Positions 55,832 to 64,000 of a stretch of DNA of 64,000 bases are shown one piece after another. Below the pieces are notes generated by a model, which worked only from the letters and a program-made list of their open reading frames with translations, was not told the origin of the DNA and searched no databases. How positions within the stretch are numbered: the first letter of the stretch is position 1; each line of letters begins with the position of its first letter. A program made the translations under genes and the position numbers. The stretch is from contig NZ_FNTJ01000001.1 in the NCBI RefSeq assembly GCF_900105185.1, positions 879,501 through 943,500 of the forward strand, given 5' to 3'. The stretch comes from Pseudomonas saponiphila (GTDB lineage Bacteria; Pseudomonadota; Gammaproteobacteria; Pseudomonadales; Pseudomonadaceae).

Positions 55832-56677
55832 TTAGAGCAGACCTTGCAGCTTGCGATGCAACATCGAAACGTTGCTTCCTTTTGCTACAAACCCTGTAAG
55901 GGTCTCTGTAAGAAGGGCCGAGACTTTATCAGCTTCAGCTTTGCTTGGGAAGCCCCCAAACACACAACTTCCAGTTCCAGTCAGTTTTGCTTCGGTAAAT
56001 TTACCTAACAAATTCAATGCGTTACGTACTTCTGGATAACGCCTTGCGACTACCGGAAGGCAGTCATTTCTGCTGTTTCCCTTGGGAACGGGGCGCACTT
56101 TAATGGGCGGAGTGTCACGTGTCAACAGCGGATCTGAAAAAATTTCTGCTGTACTTACAGACACTTGCGGGACCAGTACCAGATACCAGGGTTCTTCGGG
56201 ATATTCAGGGGTGAGTTTTTCCCCTACACCTTCAGCGAACGCTGCACGGCCGCGTACGAAAACCGGAACGTCGGCTCCCAGGGTCAATCCCAGTGCCGCC
56301 AGGCGGTCTTCATCCCAGCCCAGTTGCCAGAGATGATTCAGTCCCAGCAGGGTCGTGGCCGCGTTGGAACTGCCGCCGCCGATGCCGCCACCCATGGGCA
56401 GGATCTTGTCGATCCAGATATCGATGCCCAGGGCGCAACCGGATTGTTCCTGCAGCTTCTTGGCCGCCTTGACGATCAGGTTGCTGTCGTGAGGCACCCC
56501 CGGGAAGTCGGTATGCAGGCGAATGACACCGTCGTCACGCAGGGCGAAGGTGATTTCATCGCCGTAGTCGAGGAACTGGAACAGGGTCTGCAACTCGTGA
56601 TACCCGTCTTCACGACGACCGAGGATGTGCAGCATCAGATTGAGCTTGGCCGGGGACGGCAGGGTCAGTTTTTCCAT
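55832..56677 (-). CDS. ispE: 4-diphosphocytidyl-2-C-methyl-D-erythritol kinase
   Basis: A 281-residue GHMP kinase of the MEP isoprenoid pathway, phosphorylating CDP-ME at the 2-hydroxyl. [29 protein letters not shown] has the catalytic Lys, [21 protein letters not shown] is the ATP glycine loop, and [13 protein letters not shown] is the third GHMP motif. ATG 56677 is chosen; a GTG at 56686 overlapping the lolB stop is also possible. Tightly coupled to lolB. Confidence 0.94.
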   Translation of the reverse strand: MEKLTLPSPAKLNLMLHILGRREDGYHELQTLFQFLDYGDEITFALRDDGVIRLHTDFPGVPHDSNLIVKAAKKLQEQSGCALGIDIWIDKILPMGGGIGGGSSNAATTLLGLNHLWQLGWDEDRLAALGLTLGADVPVFVRGRAAFAEGVGEKLTPEYPEEPWYLVLVPQVSVSTAEIFSDPLLTRDTPPIKVRPVPKGNSRNDCLPVVARRYPEVRNALNLLGKFTEAKLTGTGSCVFGGFPSKAEADKVSALLTETLTGFVAKGSNVSMLHRKLQGLL

Positions 56678-56682
56678 GGTCG

Positions 56683-57300
56683 TCACTGCCCCAGCTTACG
56701 CGGCTGCCATTCCTTGATCACCAGTGTGACGTCAAGGTCGCTGCCATGCAGTTTGATGCGTTCGGGCAGCCAGTAGCCGTTCTGCTCGGAATAGCTGCTG
56801 TATTCCACTTGCCAGCCATCTTGTTCCAGGCTGGCCAGGTGGCTGTCGCCGTCCAGGGTCAGGCGGCTCTTGCTGTCCGGGGCGGGCAGGCCGCGAACCC
56901 ACCAGGCCAGGTGGGAAACCGGCAGTTTCCAGCCTAGCTGTTCTTCAAGCAGGGTTTCCGGGCTGGTGGCTTCATAGCGGCCCTGGTTGGCCACTTCCAG
57001 GCTGACCTGGCCGGGGCGCCCGGTCAGGCGAGCCGCGCCGCGACCCAGCGGGCCGGACAGGCGGATGTCGTAGTAATCCTGGCGTTGCAGCCAGAACAGC
57101 GTGCCGCTACCGGAATCCTTGGGCGCGCGAATGCCGATCTTGCCGTTGATCTGCCAGCCATCGAGGCCTGTCAACTGATCCTTGTGCAGGCGCCATTGGG
57201 CGGGGTTGCCTTGGCCCTGGACCGACTCACGGGCGCCAAAGCCGGCGCAGCCTGCCAGCAGGGCGATGAAGCTGAAAACAATGAAGTGGCGCAAAAACAT
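56683..57300 (-). CDS. lolB: Outer-membrane lipoprotein receptor LolB
   Basis: A 205-residue lipoprotein. The signal [18 protein letters not shown] ends in lipobox LAGC, and the residue after Cys is Ala, fitting outer-membrane sorting. [44 protein letters not shown] is the LolB core. It receives lipoproteins from LolA and inserts them in the outer membrane. The genes lbcA, lolB and ispE are packed with 4- to 5-base gaps. Confidence 0.93.
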   Translation of the reverse strand: MFLRHFIVFSFIALLAGCAGFGARESVQGQGNPAQWRLHKDQLTGLDGWQINGKIGIRAPKDSGSGTLFWLQRQDYYDIRLSGPLGRGAARLTGRPGQVSLEVANQGRYEATSPETLLEEQLGWKLPVSHLAWWVRGLPAPDSKSRLTLDGDSHLASLEQDGWQVEYSSYSEQNGYWLPERIKLHGSDLDVTLVIKEWQPRKLGQ

Positions 57301-57304
57301 GGTC

Positions 57305-59029
57305 TTAAAGAGTCTCTGATCCGGTCAGGCGTTTGATGGTGTCGCGCAGGACAGGGCTATCGGGCTGGCCCTTGATGAACTTGCTCCAGATCTGCTTGGC
57401 CTCGCGCTGCTTGCCGTTGTTCCACAGTACTTCGCCCAGATGCGCGGCGACTTCCTGGTCGGGAAAGCGTTCCAAGGCCTGGCGCAGCAGGCGCTCGGCC
57501 TCGTCGAGGTTGCCCAAACGGAAGTTGACCCAGCCCAGGCTGTCCATGACCGCCGGGTCGTCCGGGGTCAATTGGTGAGCCTGTTCGATCAGCACCTTGG
57601 CCTCGGCGTAGCGAGTGGTGCGGTCCGACAAGGTGTAGCCCAGGGCGTTCAAGGCCATGGCGTTGTCCGGCTCGCGCTGGATGATCAGGCGCAGATCTTT
57701 TTCCAGTTGCGCCAGGTCATTGCGTTTTTCCGCCTGCATGGCGCGGGTGTAGAGCAGGTTCACGTCATCGGGATATTGCTGCAGGGCTTGCTGGATGGCT
57801 TTCCAGGCACGGTCCCCCTGATTGTTCGCCGACAGGGTTTCGACTTCGACCAGGTACAGCTGGATGGCGTAGTCGGGCTGGGCATCGCGGGCGGCTACCA
57901 AGCGCTTCTGCGCTTCGTCGGTACGACCGTTGCTCATCAGGATATCGGCCTGGCGCAGTTGTGCCGGCAGGTAGTCGTTGCCCGGGCCGACCTGGGCGTA
58001 CTCGATCAGCGCCCCTTGCGGATCGTTCAGCTCTTCGGCGATCCGTCCCAGGTTCAGGTGGGCGGAGTCCTCGTGGCTTTCCCGGGCAATCAGGTCTTCC
58101 AGGTAGCCCTTGGCCTCTTCCCAGGCCTTGGCCTCCAGGCACACCAGGGCCAGGGAATAACGCAGTTCGTCATCTTCCGGATACTGCTGGACCAGGCTGG
58201 AGAACTGAGTCTTGGCGTCTTCCATGCGGTCCTGCTCCACCAGCATGCGGGCATAAGTCAGGCGCAGGCGCTTGTCGTCCGGGTACTTGCGGATGCTTTT
58301 TTCCAGCAGGGGCAGGGCCTCCTTGCCGCGGTTCAGGCTTTGCAGCAGGCGGGCACGCAGCAGCAGTGGCGCGACTTCGCCGTCTTCCGGCGGGTTCTGC
58401 TCCAGCAGAGTCAGGGCATCCTTGGCGTCGCCGTCCTGTTGCATCAGCAGGGCCTTGCCGAAGATCAGCTGGCTGTTGCGCGGGTGTTTCTGCAACAGCC
58501 GGTCGAAGCTTTTCATCAGGCCGTTGCGGGTGTCCTGGTCGGTGTCGGCAGCCGACAGCGCCAGGAAGTCGAAATGGGTATCGCCCTTGCCCTGCAGGAC
58601 CTTCTCCATATAAAGCAAGGAGTCGTCATAACGACCGGCGCGGGCCAGCTGGATGGCGGCAGCCCGTTGCGCTTCCAGGTCGTCGGGGGCGTTCTTGGCC
58701 CAGATCAGCGACGTGTCCAAGGCCGCCTGATCGGCGCCCAGGTATTCGGCGATGCGAAAGGCTCGCTCGGAAATCCCCGGATCCTGGGTGTTGATGGCCT
58801 GGGTCACGTAGTTGTCCAGGGCAATGTCGAAACGATTGCGCTGACCCGCCAGCTCAGCGCTCAGCAGGCTGAAGATGGTGTCTTCACTGAACGAGGAATA
58901 AACCTTGGGCTTTTCAGGGGCGGGGGTACTGTCTTCCACCGGCGACGTAGCGTCCGATGAAACGGTGGCCAGTGACTGGCAACCGCTGAGGAAGACAAAG
59001 GCGAGGAGCAACGCGGAGGATCTATTCAT
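57305..59029 (-). CDS. lbcA: TPR lipoprotein LbcA (partner of the CtpA protease)
   Basis: A 574-residue lipoprotein: [17 protein letters not shown] with lipobox LSGC, then about 11 tetratricopeptide repeats from residue ~90 to 570 (for example [28 protein letters not shown] and [28 protein letters not shown]). The size and its place upstream of lolB-ispE match P. aeruginosa PA4667 (LbcA). LbcA is an outer-membrane adaptor that forms a complex with the carboxy-terminal processing protease CtpA to degrade cell-wall hydrolases. Divergent from hemA. Confidence 0.88.
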   Translation of the reverse strand: MNRSSALLLAFVFLSGCQSLATVSSDATSPVEDSTPAPEKPKVYSSFSEDTIFSLLSAELAGQRNRFDIALDNYVTQAINTQDPGISERAFRIAEYLGADQAALDTSLIWAKNAPDDLEAQRAAAIQLARAGRYDDSLLYMEKVLQGKGDTHFDFLALSAADTDQDTRNGLMKSFDRLLQKHPRNSQLIFGKALLMQQDGDAKDALTLLEQNPPEDGEVAPLLLRARLLQSLNRGKEALPLLEKSIRKYPDDKRLRLTYARMLVEQDRMEDAKTQFSSLVQQYPEDDELRYSLALVCLEAKAWEEAKGYLEDLIARESHEDSAHLNLGRIAEELNDPQGALIEYAQVGPGNDYLPAQLRQADILMSNGRTDEAQKRLVAARDAQPDYAIQLYLVEVETLSANNQGDRAWKAIQQALQQYPDDVNLLYTRAMQAEKRNDLAQLEKDLRLIIQREPDNAMALNALGYTLSDRTTRYAEAKVLIEQAHQLTPDDPAVMDSLGWVNFRLGNLDEAERLLRQALERFPDQEVAAHLGEVLWNNGKQREAKQIWSKFIKGQPDSPVLRDTIKRLTGSETL

Positions 59030-59212
59030 ATAGGAAGAGGGCGACTAACCTGCGGTCGGATCATCATGACACAAGCCTTCGGCCAAACATAACCGAGACT
59101 CAACGGGATGCCAGAACATAGGCAGTCTATTAGGACAATAGTCGGCGGTAGTTGTTCTGCGTCGGTCGAAGTAGGACAATTGCCGGCTTCTCGACATCAT
59201 CAGCGACCTTGA

Positions 59213-60487
59213 ATGGCCTTCCTTGCACTCGGTATTAACCACAAGACTGCTTCTGTAGACGTCCGCGAGCGCGTGGCCTTTACCCCTGAGCAGTTGGTTG
59301 AGGCCTTGCAGCAGCTCTGCCGACTCACCGACAGCCGCGAAGCTGCGATCCTCTCCACCTGCAATCGCAGTGAGCTCTATGTAGAACAGGATCATCTTTC
59401 TGCGGATGTGGTGCTGCGCTGGCTGGCGGACTATCACCACCTGAGCCTAGACGAGCTGCGCGCCAGTGCCTACGTACATGAGGACGATGCGGCAGTTCGT
59501 CACATGATGCGGGTGGCCTCGGGGCTCGATTCGCTGGTGTTGGGCGAGCCGCAGATCCTCGGTCAGATGAAGTCCGCCTACGCCGTGGCCCGCGAGGCCG
59601 GCACTGTCGGTCCGCTGCTGGGGCGGCTGTTCCAAGCCACCTTCAGCGCCGCCAAGCAGGTGCGAACCGATACTGCCATTGGTGAGAACCCGGTGTCCGT
59701 GGCCTTTGCCGCGGTAAGCCTGGCGAAACAGATTTTCAGCGACCTGCAGCGCAGCCAGGCGTTACTGATCGGCGCGGGCGAGACCATTACCCTGGTGGCC
59801 CGGCACCTGCACGACCTGGGGGTCAAGCGCATCGTAGTCGCCAACCGCACCCTGGAGCGCGCCAGTCTCCTGGCGGAGCAGTTCGGCGCCCACGCGGTGC
59901 TGCTATCGGACATTCCCCAGGAGCTGGTGCACAGCGATATCGTCATCAGTTCCACCGCCAGCCAGTTGCCGATCCTTGGCAAGGGCGCAGTGGAAAGCGC
60001 GCTGAAGCTGCGCAAGCACAAGCCGATTTTCATGGTGGATATCGCCGTTCCCCGGGATATCGAGCCTGAAGTCGGCGAGTTGGACGACGTTTACCTCTAC
60101 ACCGTCGATGACCTGCACGAAGTGGTCGCGGAAAACCTCAAGAGCCGTCAGGGCGCGGCCCAGGCCGCCGAGGAGCTGGTGAACATCGGCGCCGAGGATT
60201 TCATGGTGCGCCTGCGGGAGTTGGCGGCGGTTGACGTGCTCAAGGCCTATCGTCAACAGAGCGAGCGGCTGCGTGACGAAGAACTGCAGAAAGCCCTGCG
60301 CCTGCTGAACAATGGCTCCAGCGCCGAGGACGTACTGGCCCAACTGGCCCGCGGCCTGACCAACAAGTTGCTGCACGCGCCGAGCGTGCAGTTGAAAAAG
60401 CTTTCCGCCGAAGGTCGCCTCGATGCGCTGGCCATGGCTCAAGAACTCTTTGCCCTCGGTGAGGGCTCATCGGATAAAACCCCGTAA
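59213..60487 (+). CDS. hemA: Glutamyl-tRNA reductase
   Basis: A 424-residue enzyme that reduces Glu-tRNA to glutamate-1-semialdehyde, the first step of tetrapyrrole synthesis. The catalytic Cys50 is in [28 protein letters not shown] and the NADPH-binding [16 protein letters not shown] follow, and a C-terminal dimerisation helix spans about 320-410. It starts at ATG 59213 and ends overlapping the prfA start (TAATG). First gene of hemA-prfA-prmC-moeB-murI. Confidence 0.96.
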   Translation: MAFLALGINHKTASVDVRERVAFTPEQLVEALQQLCRLTDSREAAILSTCNRSELYVEQDHLSADVVLRWLADYHHLSLDELRASAYVHEDDAAVRHMMRVASGLDSLVLGEPQILGQMKSAYAVAREAGTVGPLLGRLFQATFSAAKQVRTDTAIGENPVSVAFAAVSLAKQIFSDLQRSQALLIGAGETITLVARHLHDLGVKRIVVANRTLERASLLAEQFGAHAVLLSDIPQELVHSDIVISSTASQLPILGKGAVESALKLRKHKPIFMVDIAVPRDIEPEVGELDDVYLYTVDDLHEVVAENLKSRQGAAQAAEELVNIGAEDFMVRLRELAAVDVLKAYRQQSERLRDEELQKALRLLNNGSSAEDVLAQLARGLTNKLLHAPSVQLKKLSAEGRLDALAMAQELFALGEGSSDKTP

Positions 60488-61569
60488 TGAAAGCGTCACT
60501 GCTCAGTAAGCTGGACATTCTCCAGGATCGTTTCGAGGAACTGACCGCCTTGCTCGGCGATGCTGAGGTCATTTCCGATCAGGCCAAGTTCCGCACCTAC
60601 TCCAAGGAGTACGCGGAAGTCGAGCCGATCGTCGCTTCCTACAAACAGGTACTCAAGGTCCAGGCTGACCTCGAAGGCGCCCAGGCGCTGCTCAAGGACA
60701 ACGACCCGGACCTGCGGGAAATGGCTGCCGAGGAAGTGCGCGAGGCCAAGGAGCAATTGGCCGAGCTGGAAAGCGCCTTGCAACGCATGTTGCTGCCCAA
60801 GGACCCCAACGACGGGCGCAACGTGTTCCTGGAAATCCGTGCTGGCACCGGCGGTGACGAGGCGGCGATCTTTTCCGGCGACCTGTTCCGCATGTATTCG
60901 CGCTACGCCGAACGGCGCGGCTGGCGGCTGGAGATCCTCTCGGAAAACGAGGGGGAGCATGGCGGCTATAAGGAAGTCATTGCCCGGGTCGAAGGCGAGA
61001 ACGTCTACGGCAAGCTCAAGTTCGAGTCCGGCGCGCACCGTGTGCAGCGGGTGCCGGCCACCGAATCCCAGGGCCGCATCCACACCTCGGCCTGTACCGT
61101 GGCGGTGTTGCCCGAGCCGGACGAACAGGAAGCCATCGAGATCAGCCCGGCGGACCTGCGCATCGATACCTATCGCTCTTCGGGCGCCGGCGGCCAGCAC
61201 GTGAACAAGACCGACTCGGCGATCCGCATCACCCACATTCCTTCGGGCATCGTGGTCGAGTGCCAGGAAGAGCGTTCCCAGCACAAGAACCGGGCCCGGG
61301 CCATGTCCTGGCTGTCGGCCAAGCTCAATGACCAGCAGACCAGCGCCGCGGCCAATGCCATCGCCAGCGAGCGCAAGTTGCTGGTGGGCTCGGGGGATCG
61401 CTCCGAGCGTATCCGCACCTACAACTTCCCTCAGGGCCGGGTCACCGATCACCGGATCAACCTGACCCTGTATTCCCTGGACGAAATCCTCGCCGGGGGC
61501 GTCGAGGCCGTGATTGAACCGCTGTTGGCCGAGTATCAGGCCGATCAACTTGCGGCATTGGGTGAGTAA
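60487..61569 (+). CDS. prfA: Peptide chain release factor 1
   Basis: A 360-residue class I release factor for UAA/UAG. The GGQ peptide-release motif is in [18 protein letters not shown] (about 233-240), whose Gln is the target of PrmC encoded next door. The stop-recognition region [18 protein letters not shown] has the PxT-type element PAT. The start overlaps the hemA stop by one base and the stop abuts prmC. Confidence 0.97.
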   Translation: MKASLLSKLDILQDRFEELTALLGDAEVISDQAKFRTYSKEYAEVEPIVASYKQVLKVQADLEGAQALLKDNDPDLREMAAEEVREAKEQLAELESALQRMLLPKDPNDGRNVFLEIRAGTGGDEAAIFSGDLFRMYSRYAERRGWRLEILSENEGEHGGYKEVIARVEGENVYGKLKFESGAHRVQRVPATESQGRIHTSACTVAVLPEPDEQEAIEISPADLRIDTYRSSGAGGQHVNKTDSAIRITHIPSGIVVECQEERSQHKNRARAMSWLSAKLNDQQTSAAANAIASERKLLVGSGDRSERIRTYNFPQGRVTDHRINLTLYSLDEILAGGVEAVIEPLLAEYQADQLAALGE

Positions 61570-62400
61570 ATGACCATCATCGCCAGCCTGCTGCGTGCAG
61601 CTCAATTACCCGATTCGCCGACGCCGCGCCTGGATGCCGAGCTGCTCCTGGCGGCGGCCCTGGGCAAGCCCCGCAGCTTCCTGCACACCTGGCCGGAGCG
61701 CATCGTGCCCAGCGAAGCCGCGCTGCTGTTCGCCGAGTACCTGCAACGACGTCGTTCCGGCGAGCCGGTGGCCTACATCCTCGGGCAACAGGGCTTCTGG
61801 AAGCTGGATCTGGAAGTGGCACCGCACACCCTGATTCCGCGTCCCGACACGGAGCTGCTGGTGGAAGCAGCGTTGGAGTTGCTGCCCGCGACTCCGGCCA
61901 AGGTCCTCGACCTGGGCACCGGTAGCGGCGCGATCGCCCTGGCCCTGGCCAGCGAGCGTCCGGCCTGGAAGGTCACTGCCGTGGATCGGGTGCTGGAAGC
62001 CGTGGCTCTGGCCGAGCGCAACCGCCAGCGCCTGCAACTGGACAACGTCACGGTGCTCAGCAGCCACTGGTTCAGCGCGGTCGAGTCCCAGCGTTTCCAG
62101 TTGATCGTCAGTAATCCTCCCTACATCGCCGAGGCCGATCCTCATCTGGCGGCCGGCGATGTGCGCTTCGAACCCGAAAGCGCCCTGGTGGCGGGCAAGG
62201 ACGGTCTGGACGATCTGCGCCTGATCGTCAACCAGGCCCCGCAACATTTGCACGCCGGTGGCTGGCTGATGCTGGAACACGGTTACGACCAGGCCGCGGC
62301 GGTTCGCGAGTTGCTGACTGCGCAAGGCTTTGTCGAAGTCCACAGCCGGGTCGACCTGGGTGGTCATGAACGCATCAGCCTCGGGTGCCTGCCGTGCTGA
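61570..62400 (+). CDS. prmC: Release factor glutamine methyltransferase
   Basis: A 276-residue SAM-dependent methylase that modifies the GGQ glutamine of release factors. VLDLGTGSGAIALALASERP is the SAM-binding motif I (about 115) and LIVSNPPYIAEADPHL contains the NPPY catalytic motif (about 182). It begins directly after the prfA stop and overlaps moeB. Confidence 0.96.
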   Translation: MTIIASLLRAAQLPDSPTPRLDAELLLAAALGKPRSFLHTWPERIVPSEAALLFAEYLQRRRSGEPVAYILGQQGFWKLDLEVAPHTLIPRPDTELLVEAALELLPATPAKVLDLGTGSGAIALALASERPAWKVTAVDRVLEAVALAERNRQRLQLDNVTVLSSHWFSAVESQRFQLIVSNPPYIAEADPHLAAGDVRFEPESALVAGKDGLDDLRLIVNQAPQHLHAGGWLMLEHGYDQAAAVRELLTAQGFVEVHSRVDLGGHERISLGCLPC

Positions 62401-63149
62401 CCGATCAGGAGCTGTTGCGCTATAGCCGGCAGATTCTGTTGCAGCACGTCGACATCGACGGCCAGTTGCGCCTCAAGCAGAGCCGGGTACTGATTGTCGG
62501 CCTCGGTGGCCTTGGTGCCCCGGCGGCGCTGTACCTGGCGGCGGCCGGGGTCGGCGAGTTGCACCTGGCCGACTTCGACAGCGTCGACCTGACCAACCTG
62601 CAACGCCAGATCATCCACGACAGCCAGAGTGTCGGGGTCGGCAAGGTGGATTCGGCCATCAGCCGGTTGTCCGCCCTCAACCCGGAAATCCGCCTGGTGC
62701 CCCATCGCCAGGCACTGGATGTCGACAGCCTGGCCGCCGTCGTGGCCGCGGTGGACCTGGTGCTTGATTGCACCGACAACTTCAGCACCCGCGAGGCGGT
62801 GAACGCCGCGTGCGTGGCGGCCGGCAAGCCCCTGGTCAGCGGCGCGGCGATTCGCCTGGAAGGGCAGTTGTCGGTGTTCGACCCAAGGCGTCAGGAAAGC
62901 CCTTGCTACCACTGCCTGTACGGGCATGGCAGCGAAACCGAACTGACCTGCAGCGAGGCTGGAGTGCTCGGTCCGCTGGTGGGCACCGTGGGCAGCCTGC
63001 AAGCGCTGGAAGCCCTAAAGCTGCTGGCCGGGTTTGGCGAGCCTCTGGTGGGCCGACTGTTATTGATCGATGCCCTGGGCACGCGCTTTCGCGAGCTGCG
63101 CGTCAAGCGTGATCCCGGTTGCAGCGTCTGCGGAGTTCAGCATGAGTGA
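62394..63149 (+). CDS. moeB: Molybdopterin-synthase adenylyltransferase
   Basis: A 251-residue E1-like enzyme that adenylates the C-terminus of Moa[24 protein letters not shown] is the ATP-binding loop (about 34-56), [14 protein letters not shown] follows, and two Cys pairs (CYHCLYG and CSVCG) bind zinc. The GTG at 62394 ([14 protein letters not shown]) matches the family start; a GTG at 62385 is also in frame. Overlaps prmC and murI. Confidence 0.92.
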   Translation: MLTDQELLRYSRQILLQHVDIDGQLRLKQSRVLIVGLGGLGAPAALYLAAAGVGELHLADFDSVDLTNLQRQIIHDSQSVGVGKVDSAISRLSALNPEIRLVPHRQALDVDSLAAVVAAVDLVLDCTDNFSTREAVNAACVAAGKPLVSGAAIRLEGQLSVFDPRRQESPCYHCLYGHGSETELTCSEAGVLGPLVGTVGSLQALEALKLLAGFGEPLVGRLLLIDALGTRFRELRVKRDPGCSVCGVQHE

Positions 63150-63933
63150 AGCGCCCATTGCGGTGTTCGATTCCGGTGTCGGCGGTCTGTCGGTGCTGGC
63201 GGAAATACAGCAACGGCTGCCCAACGAATCGCTGCTGTACTTTGGCGATTGCGGGCATATTCCCTATGGCGAAAAGACCCCGGAGTTCATTCGTCAGCGC
63301 TGCGCCCTGATGGCGCGCTACTTTCGCGAGCAGGGCGCCAAGGCTCTGGTTCTGGCCTGCAACACGGCCACCGTGGCCGCGGTCGCCGAGCTGCGGCGGG
63401 ATTTTCCGGATTGGCCCATCGTTGGCATGGAGCCTGCGGTCAAGCCTGCGGCGGCTGCTACCCGCAGCGGGGTGGTCGGGGTGCTGGCCACCACCGGCAC
63501 CTTGCAGAGCGCCAAGTTCGCCGCCTTGCTCGACCGTTTCGCCGCGGATGTGAAAGTGGTCACCCAGCCCTGTCCCGGCCTGGTGGAAATGATCGAAAAC
63601 GGCGACCTCGACAGCAGCGCTCTGCGGCAACTGTTGCAGGGGTATGTCGAACCGCTGCTGGCGGCCGGGTGCGACACCATCATCCTGGGGTGCACCCACT
63701 ATCCGTTTCTCAAGCCGGTGCTGTTGCAGATGCTGCCGGCCCATATCAGCCTGATCGACACGGGCGGCGCCGTTGCCCGGCAGTTGCAACGCCTGCTGGA
63801 TGAGGGCCAGCTACGGGCCCGGGGCCCGGCCCGCGAGACACGTTTCTGGACCAGCGGCGACGTCCCGCACTTTGCCCAGGTGCTGCCTTTGTTGTGGAAA
63901 AAACCTGGTAGCGTTCAGCGTTTCCAGTGGTGA
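63142..63933 (+). CDS. murI: Glutamate racemase
   Basis: A 263-residue enzyme that makes D-glutamate for peptidoglycan. [18 protein letters not shown] has the catalytic-site Asp-Ser; the two catalytic cysteines are in [11 protein letters not shown] (about 72) and [10 protein letters not shown] (about 185). The ATG at 63142 follows GGAG and overlaps the moeB stop. The final 67 bases of the window hold no complete gene. Confidence 0.95.
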   Translation: MSEAPIAVFDSGVGGLSVLAEIQQRLPNESLLYFGDCGHIPYGEKTPEFIRQRCALMARYFREQGAKALVLACNTATVAAVAELRRDFPDWPIVGMEPAVKPAAAATRSGVVGVLATTGTLQSAKFAALLDRFAADVKVVTQPCPGLVEMIENGDLDSSALRQLLQGYVEPLLAAGCDTIILGCTHYPFLKPVLLQMLPAHISLIDTGGAVARQLQRLLDEGQLRARGPARETRFWTSGDVPHFAQVLPLLWKKPGSVQRFQW

Positions 63934-64000
63934 AAAAAAGCCTGAAAAAGCCGCTTTCGATGCTGAACTTCCGAGGACGTGCAGGCTTCTATAACCTTTC

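Noticed and set aside
57440..58960. 506-codon open frame on the plus strand
   Set aside because: Antisense to lbcA, whose TPR repeats produce a long complementary open frame.

Overview
The window looks like the chromosome of a Pseudomonas of the fluorescens group (P. protegens/P. chlororaphis-like). It is GC-rich. It carries the gene order ychF-pth-rplY-prs-tRNA(Gln)-ispE-lolB-lbcA / hemA-prfA-prmC-moeB-murI, the pobR/pobA pair and Pseudomonas-type polyamine-like ABC transporter genes. Family assignments come from reading the translated sequence; no database search was run.

Left core, 1-21425 plus 24069-24601. This part holds a GNAT fragment and a PgeF-type laccase-domain enzyme, a MerR regulator, a higBA toxin-antitoxin pair, a DUF3077 gene behind a highly structured leader, and another acetyltransferase. 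It continues with gamma-glutamyltranspeptidase, a di-heme cytochrome c peroxidase, a lipoprotein resembling Tli3 immunity proteins, a class B-like acid phosphatase and tRNA-Met. Next come a five-gene ABC transporter/amidase operon facing a LysR regulator, an MFS exporter, pobR/pobA and a Fur-boxed TonB-dependent receptor. The receptor gene is split by an IS21-family element (21426-24068) flanked by the 5-bp duplication CAAGA; removing the element and one repeat restores one 684-residue frame.

Genomic island, about 24602-52128 (27.5 kb). It is inserted at the 3' end of ychF. A 10-bp core (ACACGTTGAA on the + strand, the last codons of ychF) occurs at both ends, repeated TACTCA boxes lie just inside each end, and a P4-type integrase gene sits at the right end. 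Contents from left to right are hipBA, a lone XRE regulator with an operator palindrome, and a four-gene operon of unknown function ending in a SLOG-family gene cut by a second IS21 element (28833-31438). After a 152-bp orphan segment comes a Tn5563-like Tn3-family transposon (31591-37843) with perfect 39-bp inverted repeats, tnpR/tnpA, a RHH/PIN pair and a mercury module without merA. Then comes a leftward operon of Fic, a giant DUF1998 helicase, a SNF2 helicase and the first 51 codons of a gene cut by the transposon. Last is an island core of RHH protein, tyrosine recombinase, replication-like protein, AlpA, an unknown gene and the integrase.

The Fic/DUF1998-helicase/SNF2/(probable methylase) operon is the best candidate for an unusual system. 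It resembles DISARM and Druantia in parts but not in composition or order, it has a 22-bp-phased direct repeat upstream of Fic, and in this strain it has lost its last gene. Neither the second IS21 element nor the Tn3-family transposon has a target duplication, which points to a deletion between them that removed both the SLOG C-terminus and most of the putative methylase.

Right core, 52117-64000. These are housekeeping genes for translation (ychF, pth, rplY, prfA, prmC, tRNA-Gln), nucleotide and isoprenoid precursors (prs, ispE), envelope (lolB, lbcA, murI), tetrapyrrole synthesis (hemA) and molybdopterin synthesis (moeB), mostly in tight or overlapping operons.
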